Of a stretch of 64,000 bases of DNA, positions 19,691-30,368 are shown one piece after another. The position numbers and the translations under genes are program-made. The notes beneath the pieces are model-generated. The model ran no database searches and had not been told where the DNA came from. It saw only the letters and a list, made by a program, of their open reading frames with translations. The stretch is from Mizugakiibacter sp. (GTDB lineage: Bacteria > Pseudomonadota > Gammaproteobacteria > Xanthomonadales > Rhodanobacteraceae), in the NCBI GenBank assembly GCA_003233305.1, contig QILI01000084.1:1-64000 (forward strand), read 5' to 3'. How positions within the stretch are numbered: the stretch's first letter is position 1; every line of letters begins with the position of its first letter.

Positions 19691-20278
19691 ATGCTCGATT
19701 CTCGTATTCTCGATACCTTTCGTGACCTTCTTGAGCAAGCTCAAAGTGCGGGTGAGCGCGAGCCTACGGCTATGAATCTGGCCACAGTTGATGCTAAAGG
19801 CCGTCCTCACAGCCGCATTGTGCTGCTCAAACAAGTGGATGAGCAGGGTATTCGTTTTTACACCAACTATGACAGTGCCAAGGGGCGTGAACTCGAAACC
19901 AATGCTACCGTGGCATTGTGTTTCCACTGGCAGTTAGTGGGTGATGGCGTCCAGGTTCGTATCGAAGGCCGCAGTCTGCGACTTTCGATAGAAGAGTCAG
20001 CGGCCTACTTTGCGACGCGTCCCCGCGGCAGTCAGATCGGTGCCTGGGCCTCGCTGCAGTCGGAGACCTTACGTGATCGGGCAGATTTTGAGGGACGTTA
20101 TGCGCAATATGAAAGTAAATTTGCCAATCAGGACGTACCGTGCCCACCCCACTGGGGTGGATACCTGGTTGAACCGGATATGGTGGAATTCTGGCATGGG
20201 CAGCATTTTCGCTTACATCAACGGACCCGCTGGGATCTTCAAGGTGATATCTGGTGCTCACGCATGCTCTATCCCTGA
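19691..20278 (+). CDS. pdxH: Pyridoxamine 5'-phosphate oxidase
   Basis: PTAMNLATVDAKGRPHSRIVLLKQVDEQGIRFYTNYDSAKGRELETN...RPRGSQIGAWASLQSE...PPHWGGYLVEPDMVEFWHGQHFRLHQR. Confidence 0.95.
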   Translation: MLDSRILDTFRDLLEQAQSAGEREPTAMNLATVDAKGRPHSRIVLLKQVDEQGIRFYTNYDSAKGRELETNATVALCFHWQLVGDGVQVRIEGRSLRLSIEESAAYFATRPRGSQIGAWASLQSETLRDRADFEGRYAQYESKFANQDVPCPPHWGGYLVEPDMVEFWHGQHFRLHQRTRWDLQGDIWCSRMLYP

Positions 20279-20315
20279 GTTGGCTCGGCTATGGCCCAAG
20301 CCGTAGAGGCCCCAA

Positions 20316-21722
20316 TCAATCGATACCGAGTTTCTTAAGTTTGTAGCGTAGAGCACGAAAGGTGATTCCGAGCTTACGGGCCGCAGCGGTCTTGTTGTAG
20401 CGGGTTTCTTCCAGCGCTTCCATGATCTTCTGTCGTTCGATGGTGGTAATCAGGTCATCGAGAGTGAGTCCGTTGGTGTCTTTCCCCACTACGGCATCGG
20501 GATTGCCCTGTCCGGCGAAGTCTGCTGGGCGATTTTGGACAATTACTGAGCCGGGAGCGGACGACAGCATGAGATCACCCTGGGTGATGATGTCGTTTTC
20601 ACATAAGGCGACGGCGCGTTCAAGTACGTTCTCGAGTTCGCGGACGTTGCCGGGGAACGGATAGTCGATCAATGCCTTCAAAGCGCCCGGTTCGAGTCTG
20701 GGCTTGTCGCTACCGGGTGCCTGGGTCAGGCGGCTGAGAATGCGTGCCACCAGCTTGGGAATATCCCCCGAGCGTTCGCGCAGCGGCGGGACACATAGTT
20801 CGATGACATTGATGCGATAAAAAAGGTCCTGACGAAACTGGCTTTGTTCCACCATTGCAGCCAGGTCCTTGTGGGTAGCCGAAAGAATGCGGACGTCTAC
20901 CTGGACTTCGTTATGGGTACCAATCGGCCTGACGGCTTTTTCCTGAATGACCCGGAGCAGTTTGACCTGCATGTGCATGGGTAGGTCGGCCACTTCATCC
21001 AGAAATAAAGTGCCGCCATTAGCCGCCTGGAACAGACCTTCCTTGTCAGCATGGGCACCCGTGAAACTACCTTTACAGTGACCGAAAAACTCACTTTCCA
21101 TCAGCTCAGAGGGTACTGCTCCACAGTTTACCGGCACAAAAGGCCCGTTACTGCGAGGTCCCAAATCGTGAATCAGCCGTGCCACGAGTTCCTTACCAAC
21201 CCCGGATTCACCGGAGATATACACCGGTGCCTGGTTCCGAGCCAGTTTAGTGATGGTGGTGCGAACTTGCTGCATAGCGGGCGAATCGCCGACTAGGCGT
21301 TCCTGAGTGTCGGTAGCCTCTGAAACGTTCTCCTGCGCTACCCCGGCCTTGTTCACAGATAGTTTCAACGCGGTCTGTACCAGCCTGCGTAGCAGGTTGA
21401 TATCCACCGGTTTGGAGACAAAGTCGAAAGCGCCGGCCTTGAGTGCGTGAACGGCTGCATCGACATTACCGTGGGCAGTGATCATCGCTACGGGTAGATC
21501 CGGGTGGTTCTTGGCGATGAACTCAATCAGCTCCTGGCCCGATCCATCGGGCATACGCATGTCGGTAAAACAAAGCTGAAAATCGTGTTCGGCGAGCTTA
21601 TGCTTGGCCTCGGTGACGCCGGCGGCCGATTCGACCCGTAGGTTCATGCGACCGAGAGTGATAGTCAGCAGCTCGCGAATGTCACGTTCGTCGTCCACGA
21701 CCAGTATGGTTTGCTTGCCCAT
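20316..21722 (-). CDS. pilR: NtrC-family sigma-54-dependent response regulator PilR
   Basis: Receiver + AAA+ (ISGESGVGKELVARLIHDLGPRSNGPFVPVNCGAVPSELMESEFFGHCKGSFTGA) + Fis HTH; adjacent to pilS. Confidence 0.93.
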   Translation of the reverse strand: MGKQTILVVDDERDIRELLTITLGRMNLRVESAAGVTEAKHKLAEHDFQLCFTDMRMPDGSGQELIEFIAKNHPDLPVAMITAHGNVDAAVHALKAGAFDFVSKPVDINLLRRLVQTALKLSVNKAGVAQENVSEATDTQERLVGDSPAMQQVRTTITKLARNQAPVYISGESGVGKELVARLIHDLGPRSNGPFVPVNCGAVPSELMESEFFGHCKGSFTGAHADKEGLFQAANGGTLFLDEVADLPMHMQVKLLRVIQEKAVRPIGTHNEVQVDVRILSATHKDLAAMVEQSQFRQDLFYRINVIELCVPPLRERSGDIPKLVARILSRLTQAPGSDKPRLEPGALKALIDYPFPGNVRELENVLERAVALCENDIITQGDLMLSSAPGSVIVQNRPADFAGQGNPDAVVGKDTNGLTLDDLITTIERQKIMEALEETRYNKTAAARKLGITFRALRYKLKKLGID

Positions 21723-21785
21723 AGGTTGCTCACTCCGTTCAGCCGGTCACAGGGTAGCTGGTGATGCGTGGGCCGGCAAAGGAAA

Positions 21786-23408
21786 TCAGGCCGTGACAGC
21801 CATGCGCATGAAGGCCACAAGGGTAATTCGGAAACAGCTTCCGCCCCCGGCAACCGGTACGTATTCCAGATTGGCCTGATTGACTTCACACATTTGCTTG
21901 GCCAGATAAAGTCCCAGACCGGTACCCAGCTCATGGGTAGTGAAGAAGGGTTCGAATACCTTGGCAGCAACCTTAGGTGGAATTCCGGGGCCCCGGTCAA
22001 TCACCTCCAGCAGCGGTGAACCATGTTCGCTGGCATGGCGTACGATGACCCTCACGCGGGCCGCTTCACCGGGCAAACGCCCATAGCGCATGGCATTTTG
22101 AACCAGGTTCCAGACCACTTGCTGCAAGTGTTGGATATCTACCGTGGCCTCGACGGCATTCGGTTGCACGACTGCGTGCAGACTGTCTTCACCCAGATCA
22201 TTGGCTTCGCTGTATTCCTCAATGAAACGTAGTACCCAATCGTTCAGGTCGATGACCTCGGGGCGTGAACGATCACGGCGTGACAGTTGCAGAATATTTT
22301 CAATGATATCGTTCAAGCGTACGCAGTGGTTGTTGATGATTTCCACCAGGTGGGTGTCTTCGCTATTGAGCCCGGACGATTCGTCGAGTAATTGTGCTGA
22401 ATAGCGGATTGCTGCCAGTGGGTTACGGATTTCATGCGCGATGGAGGCCGAAAGGCGGCCCAGCGATGCCAAGGTCATTTCTTCAGCGCGGCGGGAAACC
22501 AGCGAAGTGTCATCGAGAAAAATCAATGTATGAGAATCGTCATTAGCAGCCAGGCGGGTAAAACGTGGTACCACCTCCGGTACTCCCTCGGCCAGAGTGA
22601 CGGCACTGGCATCAAGCTTGGCATAGGTGCGCCAGTGGTAAAGCCGCCGCGACAGCTCCGGGGCCAGCCGCCCCAGATCGCGCCGTCCCCCCGCCGGGGG
22701 GCTGCCCAAAAGCAGCCATGCTGACTCATTCATTTGGTGGATATGATTGCCTTCATCGACCAGCAGTACGCCGGTTTTCATCCGCCGGATAATGAGTTCA
22801 TTGACCTGGGAAAGATTAGCCAGATCGATACCGCGGCGTTCAGCCAGCGCTTCGGCGGCACGCATCTGTCGACCCAAGGTGTGGTTGATCCACGCCGATG
22901 CGGTGTAGGCCAGGCCGAACAAAGGGGGGGCGACCAGAAGTTGGGCGGGATGATGAAAAAAAGTAATTTCAAAAATACTTTGCAATAGTATTGCTAAGGT
23001 GGCACCGCCTGCGTAGATCAAGGCACCGCGTAGCGACAGTAACAATGCCGCAGCACCGATATTGACCAGCAACATCATGGCAATACCGGTGCGGGCATCG
23101 GACAGTGCAGTGATCATGAGGACCATGGCCAACACATCTACCGTGGCGGTAATGATGGCGGTACCGACCTGATAGTGCAGTTGGCGCCGGGTTAGCACCA
23201 GCATGGCGGTTGCGAACAACAGGTAGAGTATCGAAACACTGTTGGCCAGCAGGGGAAAGTCCAGGTGTATCCAGCCCACTGCAAGTGGGCTGAAGGCGAG
23301 GCCAGCATAGAAGGTGGCCTCAAGCAGGCGAAAGAGGTTGGCGAAATACAGCTCGCGTCGAAGTATTTCGCCGTTGGATACGGGATCTACTTGCTTGGAA
23401 TTGTTCAC
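21786..23408 (-). CDS. pilS: PilS-type sensor histidine kinase
   Basis: Six TM N-terminus, PAS, LGRLSASIAHEIRNPLAAIRYSAQLL H-box and GPGIPPKVAAKVFEPFFTTHELGTGLGLYLAKQM. Confidence 0.92.
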   Translation of the reverse strand: MNNSKQVDPVSNGEILRRELYFANLFRLLEATFYAGLAFSPLAVGWIHLDFPLLANSVSILYLLFATAMLVLTRRQLHYQVGTAIITATVDVLAMVLMITALSDARTGIAMMLLVNIGAAALLLSLRGALIYAGGATLAILLQSIFEITFFHHPAQLLVAPPLFGLAYTASAWINHTLGRQMRAAEALAERRGIDLANLSQVNELIIRRMKTGVLLVDEGNHIHQMNESAWLLLGSPPAGGRRDLGRLAPELSRRLYHWRTYAKLDASAVTLAEGVPEVVPRFTRLAANDDSHTLIFLDDTSLVSRRAEEMTLASLGRLSASIAHEIRNPLAAIRYSAQLLDESSGLNSEDTHLVEIINNHCVRLNDIIENILQLSRRDRSRPEVIDLNDWVLRFIEEYSEANDLGEDSLHAVVQPNAVEATVDIQHLQQVVWNLVQNAMRYGRLPGEAARVRVIVRHASEHGSPLLEVIDRGPGIPPKVAAKVFEPFFTTHELGTGLGLYLAKQMCEVNQANLEYVPVAGGGSCFRITLVAFMRMAVTA

Positions 23409-23582
23409 GCAACGGGCTCCCCGGCTCAGTTGCAGTATACGTCAGAGTAGCGGTGAACTTTCCAAGTGATGTTCTATCGGCGACAATACGCTGCCTTATC
23501 TTGGTGATCGGTACATAGCCCTTGCCGGTATGGCAGTTTGGTGTCGATCATTTCCTTTTCCCCGTAACCCCCGAGGTCGTGC

Positions 23583-24746
23583 ATGAACTTTCATGAGTAT
23601 CAGGCCAAAGAATTGTTTTCTCAATACGGTATTGCCGTACCGCCTGGCAAGGTCGCCGAATCTGCAGATGCAGCCGTCGCTGTCGCTAAACATCTGGGTG
23701 GTAGCCAGTGGATGGTCAAGGCACAGATTCATGCCGGCGGTCGTGGCAAGTCCGGAGGCGTAAAGTTTTGTCGAAATCTGGATGAAGTGAAGTCAGCTGC
23801 CAGCGGCATGCTGGGTACAAATATGGCTACCTACCAGTCCGGTGGACGGGCGCTGCCGGTGCACAAGGTACTGGTTACGGACGCTGCCGATATTGCCAGG
23901 GAGCTTTATCTATCGATTCTGGTGGATCGCGACACCCGGGCCATTTCCTTTATTGCCTCCAAGCATGGTGGAATCGATATCGAGCAAGTTGCTCGGGATA
24001 CGCCGGAGGATATCCATACGTTGGCCGTGGATTTCATTGCGGGTCTGCAATCCTACCAGTGCCGAAAACTCGGTTTTGCCATGGATCTCACGGCAAAACA
24101 GGTTGGCCAGTTGACCAAGATTATGCTGGGCTTGTATCGCTTATTTAACGACAAGGATCTTTCACTGATCGAGCTCAATCCGCTGGCCATTCTTGAAGAT
24201 GGGAGCCTGGCGGCGCTGGATGGCAAGGTCAATTCCGATGATAACGCTGAGTTTCGCCATCAGGATCTGGCCGCGATGCGCGATCCTTCCCAAGAGGATG
24301 CGGCAGAGGCTACGGCGCGTGAACACGATCTCAGCTACGTTACCATGGACGGCAGTATCGGCTGTATGGTGAATGGCGCGGGCCTGGCTATGGCTACTAT
24401 GGATGTAATTAAGCTGGCAGGAGGTGAGCCGGCTAATTTTCTCGATGTAGGCGGCGGTGCAACCAAGGAACGGGTCACTGAAGCTTTTAAGCTGATTTTG
24501 TCTTCAGACAAGGTCGAGGCCATTTTGGTTAATATTTTCGGTGGAATCGTCCGCTGTGACCTAATTGCCGAAGGCATTATTGCGGCGGTTAAGGAAGTGG
24601 GCATGACAATTCCTGTGGTGGTGCGCCTGCAAGGCACCAATGTCAAAAAAGGTCGTGAGCTGCTGGCCAGCTCCGGTCTGGCCATTACCCCCGCCGAAGA
24701 TCTCAATGACGCCGCCAAGAAGGTGGTGACTGCCGCCAAGGCCTGA
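23583..24746 (+). CDS. sucC: Succinyl-CoA synthetase beta subunit
   Basis: [61 protein letters not shown]. Confidence 0.98.
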   Translation: MNFHEYQAKELFSQYGIAVPPGKVAESADAAVAVAKHLGGSQWMVKAQIHAGGRGKSGGVKFCRNLDEVKSAASGMLGTNMATYQSGGRALPVHKVLVTDAADIARELYLSILVDRDTRAISFIASKHGGIDIEQVARDTPEDIHTLAVDFIAGLQSYQCRKLGFAMDLTAKQVGQLTKIMLGLYRLFNDKDLSLIELNPLAILEDGSLAALDGKVNSDDNAEFRHQDLAAMRDPSQEDAAEATAREHDLSYVTMDGSIGCMVNGAGLAMATMDVIKLAGGEPANFLDVGGGATKERVTEAFKLILSSDKVEAILVNIFGGIVRCDLIAEGIIAAVKEVGMTIPVVVRLQGTNVKKGRELLASSGLAITPAEDLNDAAKKVVTAAKA

Positions 24747-24852
24747 GCGTTGCTGGCCTCTGGACCGATCTGCGCATGACACTCTCTATCAAGGTCTGCG
24801 TTGGTTTGGGTTCCGGTACGCCGTCTTCAGAACTGAAACCAAGGATTCAAAC

Positions 24853-25728
24853 ATGAGCGTTCTCATCAACAAGAACACCAAGGTGATCTGCCAGGGCTTC
24901 ACTGGGCAGCAGGGCACCTTCCATTCACAGCAGGCACTTGACTATGGCACCCACCTGGTCGGTGGTGTTACCCCGGGCAAGGGGGGTAACGAGCATCTTG
25001 GATTACCGGTGTTCGATACGGTACAGGATGCAGTCGATACCACGGCTGCCGATGCCAGCATGATCTTTGTGCCGCCGCCGTTTGCAGCCGACGCGATTCT
25101 CGAGGCAGCGGCTGCCGGGGTACAGGTCATTGTCGCAATTACCGAAGGTATCCCGGTGCTGGATATGTTGCGAGTCAAGCAGTCACTGCTCCATAACTAC
25201 CCCGATACCGTACTGGTCGGTCCTAACTGTCCAGGAGTGATTACTCCGGGCGAATGTAAGATTGGCATTATGCCGGGTCATATTCACATGCCGGGCAAGG
25301 TGGGTATCGTCAGCCGGTCGGGAACCCTGACCTACGAAGCGGTGGATCAGACGACCCAGGCCGGATTGGGCCAGAGTACCTGTATCGGTATTGGGGGTGA
25401 TCCAATCAATGGCCTTAACTTCATCGACTGTCTGCAGCTGTTTCAGGATGATCCACAGACCGAAGGGATCATCATGGTGGGTGAGATTGGCGGTGGTGCC
25501 GAGGAAAGTGCCGCAGAGTTTATTGCCGAGCATGTCAGCAAGCCGGTCGTAGCTTTTATCGCTGGAGCTTCGGCTCCTCCGGGTAAACGTATGGGACATG
25601 CCGGGGCAATTATTTCTGGGGGCAAGGGTACCGCTGCCGCCAAGTTTGCCGCTCTGGAGCAAGCGGGGGTCACCACGGTGAAATCACCGGCCGATCTTGG
25701 CAAGGCTCTGTCTGCAAGGATGCAGTAA
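24853..25728 (+). CDS. sucD: Succinyl-CoA synthetase alpha subunit
   Basis: [45 protein letters not shown] ... [23 protein letters not shown]. Confidence 0.98.
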   Translation: MSVLINKNTKVICQGFTGQQGTFHSQQALDYGTHLVGGVTPGKGGNEHLGLPVFDTVQDAVDTTAADASMIFVPPPFAADAILEAAAAGVQVIVAITEGIPVLDMLRVKQSLLHNYPDTVLVGPNCPGVITPGECKIGIMPGHIHMPGKVGIVSRSGTLTYEAVDQTTQAGLGQSTCIGIGGDPINGLNFIDCLQLFQDDPQTEGIIMVGEIGGGAEESAAEFIAEHVSKPVVAFIAGASAPPGKRMGHAGAIISGGKGTAAAKFAALEQAGVTTVKSPADLGKALSARMQ

Positions 25729-25758
25729 GCCGATTCGGTTGTCCCACCCGGTAGAATA

Positions 25759-25796
25759 CGCAGGCCGTGAAATTTCACGGCCTGCGTCTTTTTTGA
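25759..25796 (+). terminator. Rho-independent terminator downstream of sucCD
   Basis: Hairpin cgcaggccgtga-aa-tttcacggcctgcg followed by tcttttttg. Confidence 0.92.
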
Positions 25797-25806
25797 GGAA
25801 GCGGTT

Positions 25807-27462
25807 ATGGCCACATTACGCTTTGCGCTGGCCCAATATGATTTTGCCGTGGGTGCCGTATCAGCCAATACCGATCGGGTGATCGAGCTGGCGGCGGTAG
25901 CCGGTGATCAGGGGGCCAATTTACTTGTGTGTCCCGAGTTGGCATTGTGTGGATACCCGCCGGAGGATCTTCTGTTACGAGCAAGTTTTCTCGATGCCTG
26001 TGACGCTGCCGTGGTTGAGATTGAAAAGGGCTGTCGGGGTATTGATGTACTACTTGGCCATCCCCTGCGAACTGCAAAACCTAGCCATATGGCGGATGAA
26101 TGCTCCACGCCGCCATTACTCAATGCTGTCAGTTTGTTGCGTAATGGGATCGACCGGGTGCGCTACGCTAAACAGGTCTTACCAAACTATGCGGTGTTCG
26201 ACGAAAAGCGTTATTTCACAGCGGGCTCGGTAGGTCGGGTGGTTGAAATTCACGGTGTCTGCGTCGGTCTGTTGATATGCGAGGATATTTGGGTGGACGC
26301 CCCGGTCCAGGCGGTATGTGACGCGGGGGCTGAGCTGCTGCTAGTCATCAATGCCTCACCGTACTGTCGGGGCAAGCGTGAGGAGCGCGCTGAGATCCTG
26401 CAGTGTCAGGCTCGCGCGCATGGTGTGGGTATCGCCTATCTCAACTTGATCGGTGGCCAGGATGATCTGTTGTTCGATGGCTCCTCGCTACTGGTTAACG
26501 GTAACGGTCAGATTGCCGCCCAGGCACCGGCTTTCATCGATGCCCTGCTGTTGGCCGAATATGATGCACAGCGCCGCTGTTTTACTACCTTTGATTGGCC
26601 GACTGTATTGCCACAGTCGGAGGAAGCAATACTTTATACCGGCTTGGTGCGTGGTCTTCGTGATTATGTTCGTAAGAATGGTTTTCCGGGTGTGTTGCTG
26701 GGACTCTCAGGGGGTATCGATTCGGCACTCACCCTGGCGTTGGCGGTTGATGCCTTGGGTGCCGAGGCGGTTACTGCGGTAATGATGCCCTCCCGCTACA
26801 CTTCGCAGATGTCCTTGGAAGGGGCACGTGATCAGGCCGACCGATTGGCCGTGGATTACTACGTGTTGTCTATCGAAGCGGCTTTCAAAGCTATGTCGAC
26901 CACCCTGGCGCCGGTGTTTATCGGCACAGGGCCGGACAGTACCGAGGAGAATGTGCAATCGCGCATTCGTGGAGCGTTGCTGATGGCGCTCTCCAATAAA
27001 CATGGGCGAATGCTGCTCGCCACGGGTAACAAGAGCGAGATGGCGGTCGGCTATGCCACGCTGTATGGAGATATGTGCGGGGGCTATGCCCCGCTCAAGG
27101 ATGTTTACAAGACCCTTGTTTATGCATTGGCGCACTGGCGTAATGGCCAAGGGGAGGTCATCCCCCCGACTGTTATCGAGCGTCCGCCTACGGCTGAGTT
27201 GCGGGCCAATCAGACCGATCAGGATTCATTGCCGGAGTATGCCGTACTGGATGCGATTCTCGAGCGCTTCATCGAGGCCGAACAATCGCAAGCAGAGATC
27301 GTCATGGCAGGTTTTGAAGTAGAAACTGTGCAGCGGGTTACTCGATTGGTGCTGGGTAACGAGTTCAAACGTAGGCAAGCAGCTCCGGGACCCCGAGTGT
27401 CGCGACGGGCCTTTGGACGGGAACGGCGTTATCCGATCTGCTCCGACTGGCGCGGCGGATAA
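25807..27462 (+). CDS. nadE: Glutamine-dependent NAD+ synthetase
   Basis: N-terminal nitrilase-like amidase domain plus LLGLSGGIDSALTLALAVDALGAE synthetase domain. Confidence 0.96.
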   Translation: MATLRFALAQYDFAVGAVSANTDRVIELAAVAGDQGANLLVCPELALCGYPPEDLLLRASFLDACDAAVVEIEKGCRGIDVLLGHPLRTAKPSHMADECSTPPLLNAVSLLRNGIDRVRYAKQVLPNYAVFDEKRYFTAGSVGRVVEIHGVCVGLLICEDIWVDAPVQAVCDAGAELLLVINASPYCRGKREERAEILQCQARAHGVGIAYLNLIGGQDDLLFDGSSLLVNGNGQIAAQAPAFIDALLLAEYDAQRRCFTTFDWPTVLPQSEEAILYTGLVRGLRDYVRKNGFPGVLLGLSGGIDSALTLALAVDALGAEAVTAVMMPSRYTSQMSLEGARDQADRLAVDYYVLSIEAAFKAMSTTLAPVFIGTGPDSTEENVQSRIRGALLMALSNKHGRMLLATGNKSEMAVGYATLYGDMCGGYAPLKDVYKTLVYALAHWRNGQGEVIPPTVIERPPTAELRANQTDQDSLPEYAVLDAILERFIEAEQSQAEIVMAGFEVETVQRVTRLVLGNEFKRRQAAPGPRVSRRAFGRERRYPICSDWRGG

Positions 27463-27485
27463 GCACGCGCCAGATCAGAGTAGGT

Positions 27486-28301
27486 TTAACCGAACAGTGG
27501 AACTAGGCGCCACCACATTGAGCGGAAGTGCGGCCAGTTGCCGTGATCCTTGAAGTAGGGATGATTGGGGTAGTTGAGCTTGAGGACTTGTAGGGCCTGA
27601 TTGGCCAGCTTCTGATCACCGAGCTGTTCGTAGCACTTGATCATCAGCGCGAGGGCATCACCGACTTGTGGAGCGCGTTGATAGTGCTTGACGATATATA
27701 TGGCCCGGTTCAATGCACCGATATAGGCTTCTCGTTGGTAGTAATACATCGCGGTATTCAGCTCGGATTTCGCTAGCCCGTTGCGGAGCCAGATCATGCG
27801 TTGACGGGCCGTTTTGGCATAGCGGCTGTTGGGGTAGCGCTGTAGCAACTGGCTGAAGTCATCGAATGATTGTACGGCGTAGCCTTGGTCACGCTCGGTA
27901 CGGTCGACCGGGAACAGGCGTGACAATAGACCACCGGAGCGATTGAAATTAATCAATCCGAGCAGGTAATAAGCGTAGGCGATGTCTTTGGCAGCCGGAT
28001 AGGTTCGAATGTACCGACGGGCTGTTGAGTAGGCGTCATCAGGCTTATCTTCTTTATATTGGGCGTAGGCTAAATTAATTTGTGCGCGCTGGGTATAAGG
28101 CCCATAGGGAAAGCGGGCGATCAATCGGGTATAGATTCTCTCGGCACGAGCAAAATTACCTACCTTGATGGCTTTGGTAGCTCTGGCATAGAGCTGTTGC
28201 ACCGTCATGTTATTTGGATTCTCACGACTACCGAACAGGGTGGAGCAGGCGGGTAGCAGTAAGATCAGTACGAGAAGGGGAAGAAGTTTAGAAAGACGCA
28301 T
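27486..28301 (-). CDS. bamD: Outer membrane protein assembly factor BamD (lipoprotein)
   Basis: MRLSKLLPLLVLILLLPACSTLFG lipobox; TPR-like YARATKAIKVGNFARAERIYTRLIARFPYGPYTQRAQINLAYAQYK; start moved to 28301. Confidence 0.94.
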   Translation of the reverse strand: MRLSKLLPLLVLILLLPACSTLFGSRENPNNMTVQQLYARATKAIKVGNFARAERIYTRLIARFPYGPYTQRAQINLAYAQYKEDKPDDAYSTARRYIRTYPAAKDIAYAYYLLGLINFNRSGGLLSRLFPVDRTERDQGYAVQSFDDFSQLLQRYPNSRYAKTARQRMIWLRNGLAKSELNTAMYYYQREAYIGALNRAIYIVKHYQRAPQVGDALALMIKCYEQLGDQKLANQALQVLKLNYPNHPYFKDHGNWPHFRSMWWRLVPLFG

Positions 28302-28382
28302 GGACCGAAACCAAGCCTGTGGCAAAGTAGGCATCATAGCGGAAACCCTTTGTCGTGCGTTGTAGCTGGAGCCAGACATTAC

Positions 28383-29354
28383 ATGTCGATTCAATTAGAT
28401 GCTGAAATTCCCACGGATGCTGCGGGTCAACGTTTGGATCGGGTACTGGCTATGTTGTTTCCCCAGCATTCACGCTCGCGACTGGCCGGCTGGATACGCC
28501 AGGGAGTGGTGCGGATTGATGGTCTCCAGGCTGTTCTGCCGCGGCAGGCGGTGGCTGGAGGCGAAGTGGTACGGATTGCTGTAGCCGATGAGGCTGCCCC
28601 CTCCCAGATCACTGCAGAGCCCATTGCCCTGGATATTCGTTACCAGGATGCCGACCTGTTGGTACTCAACAAACCAGCAGGCCTGGTGGTGCACCCTGGG
28701 GCGGGAAACCCCAGAGGGACTCTGCAGAATGCCTTGCTGTATTTCGATCCACAACTGGCTGGGATTCCCCGTGCCGGTATCGTCCACCGGCTGGATAAGG
28801 ATACTTCGGGTCTGCTGGTCGTGGCGCGCAGTCTTACGGCGCACACGGCGCTGGTGGCGATGTTGTCACAGCACATTGTGCAAAGACGCTATCAAGCGGT
28901 AGTACGCGGGCGCTTGATAGCCGGGGGTACGGTTGATGTACCGATTGGCCGCCATCCTAGTGACCGGTTGCGGCAGAGTGTGCGTGACAGTGGTGGTCGC
29001 CGGGCCTTGACCCAGTACCGCGTCATTGAGCGATTTCGTGCCCATACCCTGGTGCAATGCGAACTGGAAACTGGCCGGACTCACCAGATTCGCGTGCATA
29101 TGGCCCATCTTGGCAATCCCCTGATCGGCGACCCGATATACGGAGGGGGCTTACGTTTGCCGGGTGGGGCAATCCCTGAACTACTGGAGGTTTTGCGCGG
29201 TTTCAGGCGCCAGGCATTGCATGCCGCAAGCCTGCGTTTTCCACATCCGCTTGGGCAGGGCGAGGTTCATGTGGAGGTTCCGGTTCCAAAAGATTTCAAT
29301 CACTTATTGACGGTGCTGCGGGTCGATTGCGATCGGGCTGAGCGGCTGTCGTGA
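28383..29354 (+). CDS. rluD: 23S rRNA pseudouridine synthase RluD
   Basis: S4 domain; AGIVHRLDKDTSGLLVVARS and GRTHQIRVHMAHLGNPLIGDPIYGG. Confidence 0.95.
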   Translation: MSIQLDAEIPTDAAGQRLDRVLAMLFPQHSRSRLAGWIRQGVVRIDGLQAVLPRQAVAGGEVVRIAVADEAAPSQITAEPIALDIRYQDADLLVLNKPAGLVVHPGAGNPRGTLQNALLYFDPQLAGIPRAGIVHRLDKDTSGLLVVARSLTAHTALVAMLSQHIVQRRYQAVVRGRLIAGGTVDVPIGRHPSDRLRQSVRDSGGRRALTQYRVIERFRAHTLVQCELETGRTHQIRVHMAHLGNPLIGDPIYGGGLRLPGGAIPELLEVLRGFRRQALHAASLRFPHPLGQGEVHVEVPVPKDFNHLLTVLRVDCDRAERLS

Positions 29355-29394
29355 ACAGCCTGAGCCTTCTCTCCCGTGAAGCCCGGAAGCCTTT

Positions 29395-30204
29395 ATGACC
29401 CCGCGTTTCGAGCCCGCTGAAGCGGCTCTTGCCAAGGTTCGCGCCAGCCTGTTGTATGCGGATTGGCCGAGCCCGCCCCAAGTACGTGCCTTGAGCACTT
29501 TGCGGGGACCCGGCGGTCATTCAAGGGGGCCGTTCGCGTCTTTTAACCTGGGCTCAGCCAAGGGGGATAATCCGGCGGTCGTAGCTGAAAATCGTTTAAC
29601 CCTGTATCAAGCTGCCGATCTGCCAAGGGCACCGTGCTGGTTGCAGCAGGTACACGGTACCCGGGTGGTGCGTTTTCCCAGGCAAGCAGCGCGGGGTGAG
29701 CGGTTATCCGCCAGGGCGAGGGTCGAGGCCGATGCTGCGGTGTCCACGACACCCGGCGTCGTTTTGGCCATCCTCAGTGCCGACTGTCTGCCGGTGCTGT
29801 TTGCCGCCGAGGATGACAGTGAAATTGCCGTGGCGCATGCTGGCTGGCGCGGCCTGGCCGGCGGTGTGCTGGAAGCCACACTGGCGATGTTGCACACCTC
29901 TCCGGCGCGATTGCTGGCCTGGATTGGACCCGGTATTGGTGCATCTTCCTACGAGGTGGGCACCGAGGTGCATAGCGCTTTTGTCGAACCTCATCCTGAG
30001 GCGGCTGTCCACTTCGTAAGTACTCGATCTGGGCATTGGACTTGTGATCTTGCCGGGTTGGCACGGCAGCGGCTGAAGATGGCCGGGATCACCCGAGTCT
30101 TTGGTGGCAATTTTGACACCTATACGGATCCACGGTTCTATTCCTACCGTCGTGACGGGCTACGTAGTGGGCGCCTTGCCAGTCTGATCTGGATGGAGGC
30201 GTAA
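29395..30204 (+). CDS. pgeF: Polyphenol oxidase/purine nucleoside phosphorylase family (YfiH/PgeF)
   Basis: QQVHGTRVVRF...ADCLPVLFAAEDDSEIAVAHAGWRGLAGGVLEATLAML...WIGPGIGASSYEVG. Confidence 0.94.
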   Translation: MTPRFEPAEAALAKVRASLLYADWPSPPQVRALSTLRGPGGHSRGPFASFNLGSAKGDNPAVVAENRLTLYQAADLPRAPCWLQQVHGTRVVRFPRQAARGERLSARARVEADAAVSTTPGVVLAILSADCLPVLFAAEDDSEIAVAHAGWRGLAGGVLEATLAMLHTSPARLLAWIGPGIGASSYEVGTEVHSAFVEPHPEAAVHFVSTRSGHWTCDLAGLARQRLKMAGITRVFGGNFDTYTDPRFYSYRRDGLRSGRLASLIWMEA

Positions 30205-30368
30205 GACCTCCAGTTGCATGTCCTTACCGTCCCCATTCTGCTTGTTCACTGTCGATTGCCGACAGGCTCTTAGGCGCTTGAATCATTTCGATGCGGCCGC
30301 ACCTTATTAGATAACATCCGTCGCAACGGTTTATGCGACGATCTTCCTATATTGAGTGAGGTTCCCCA

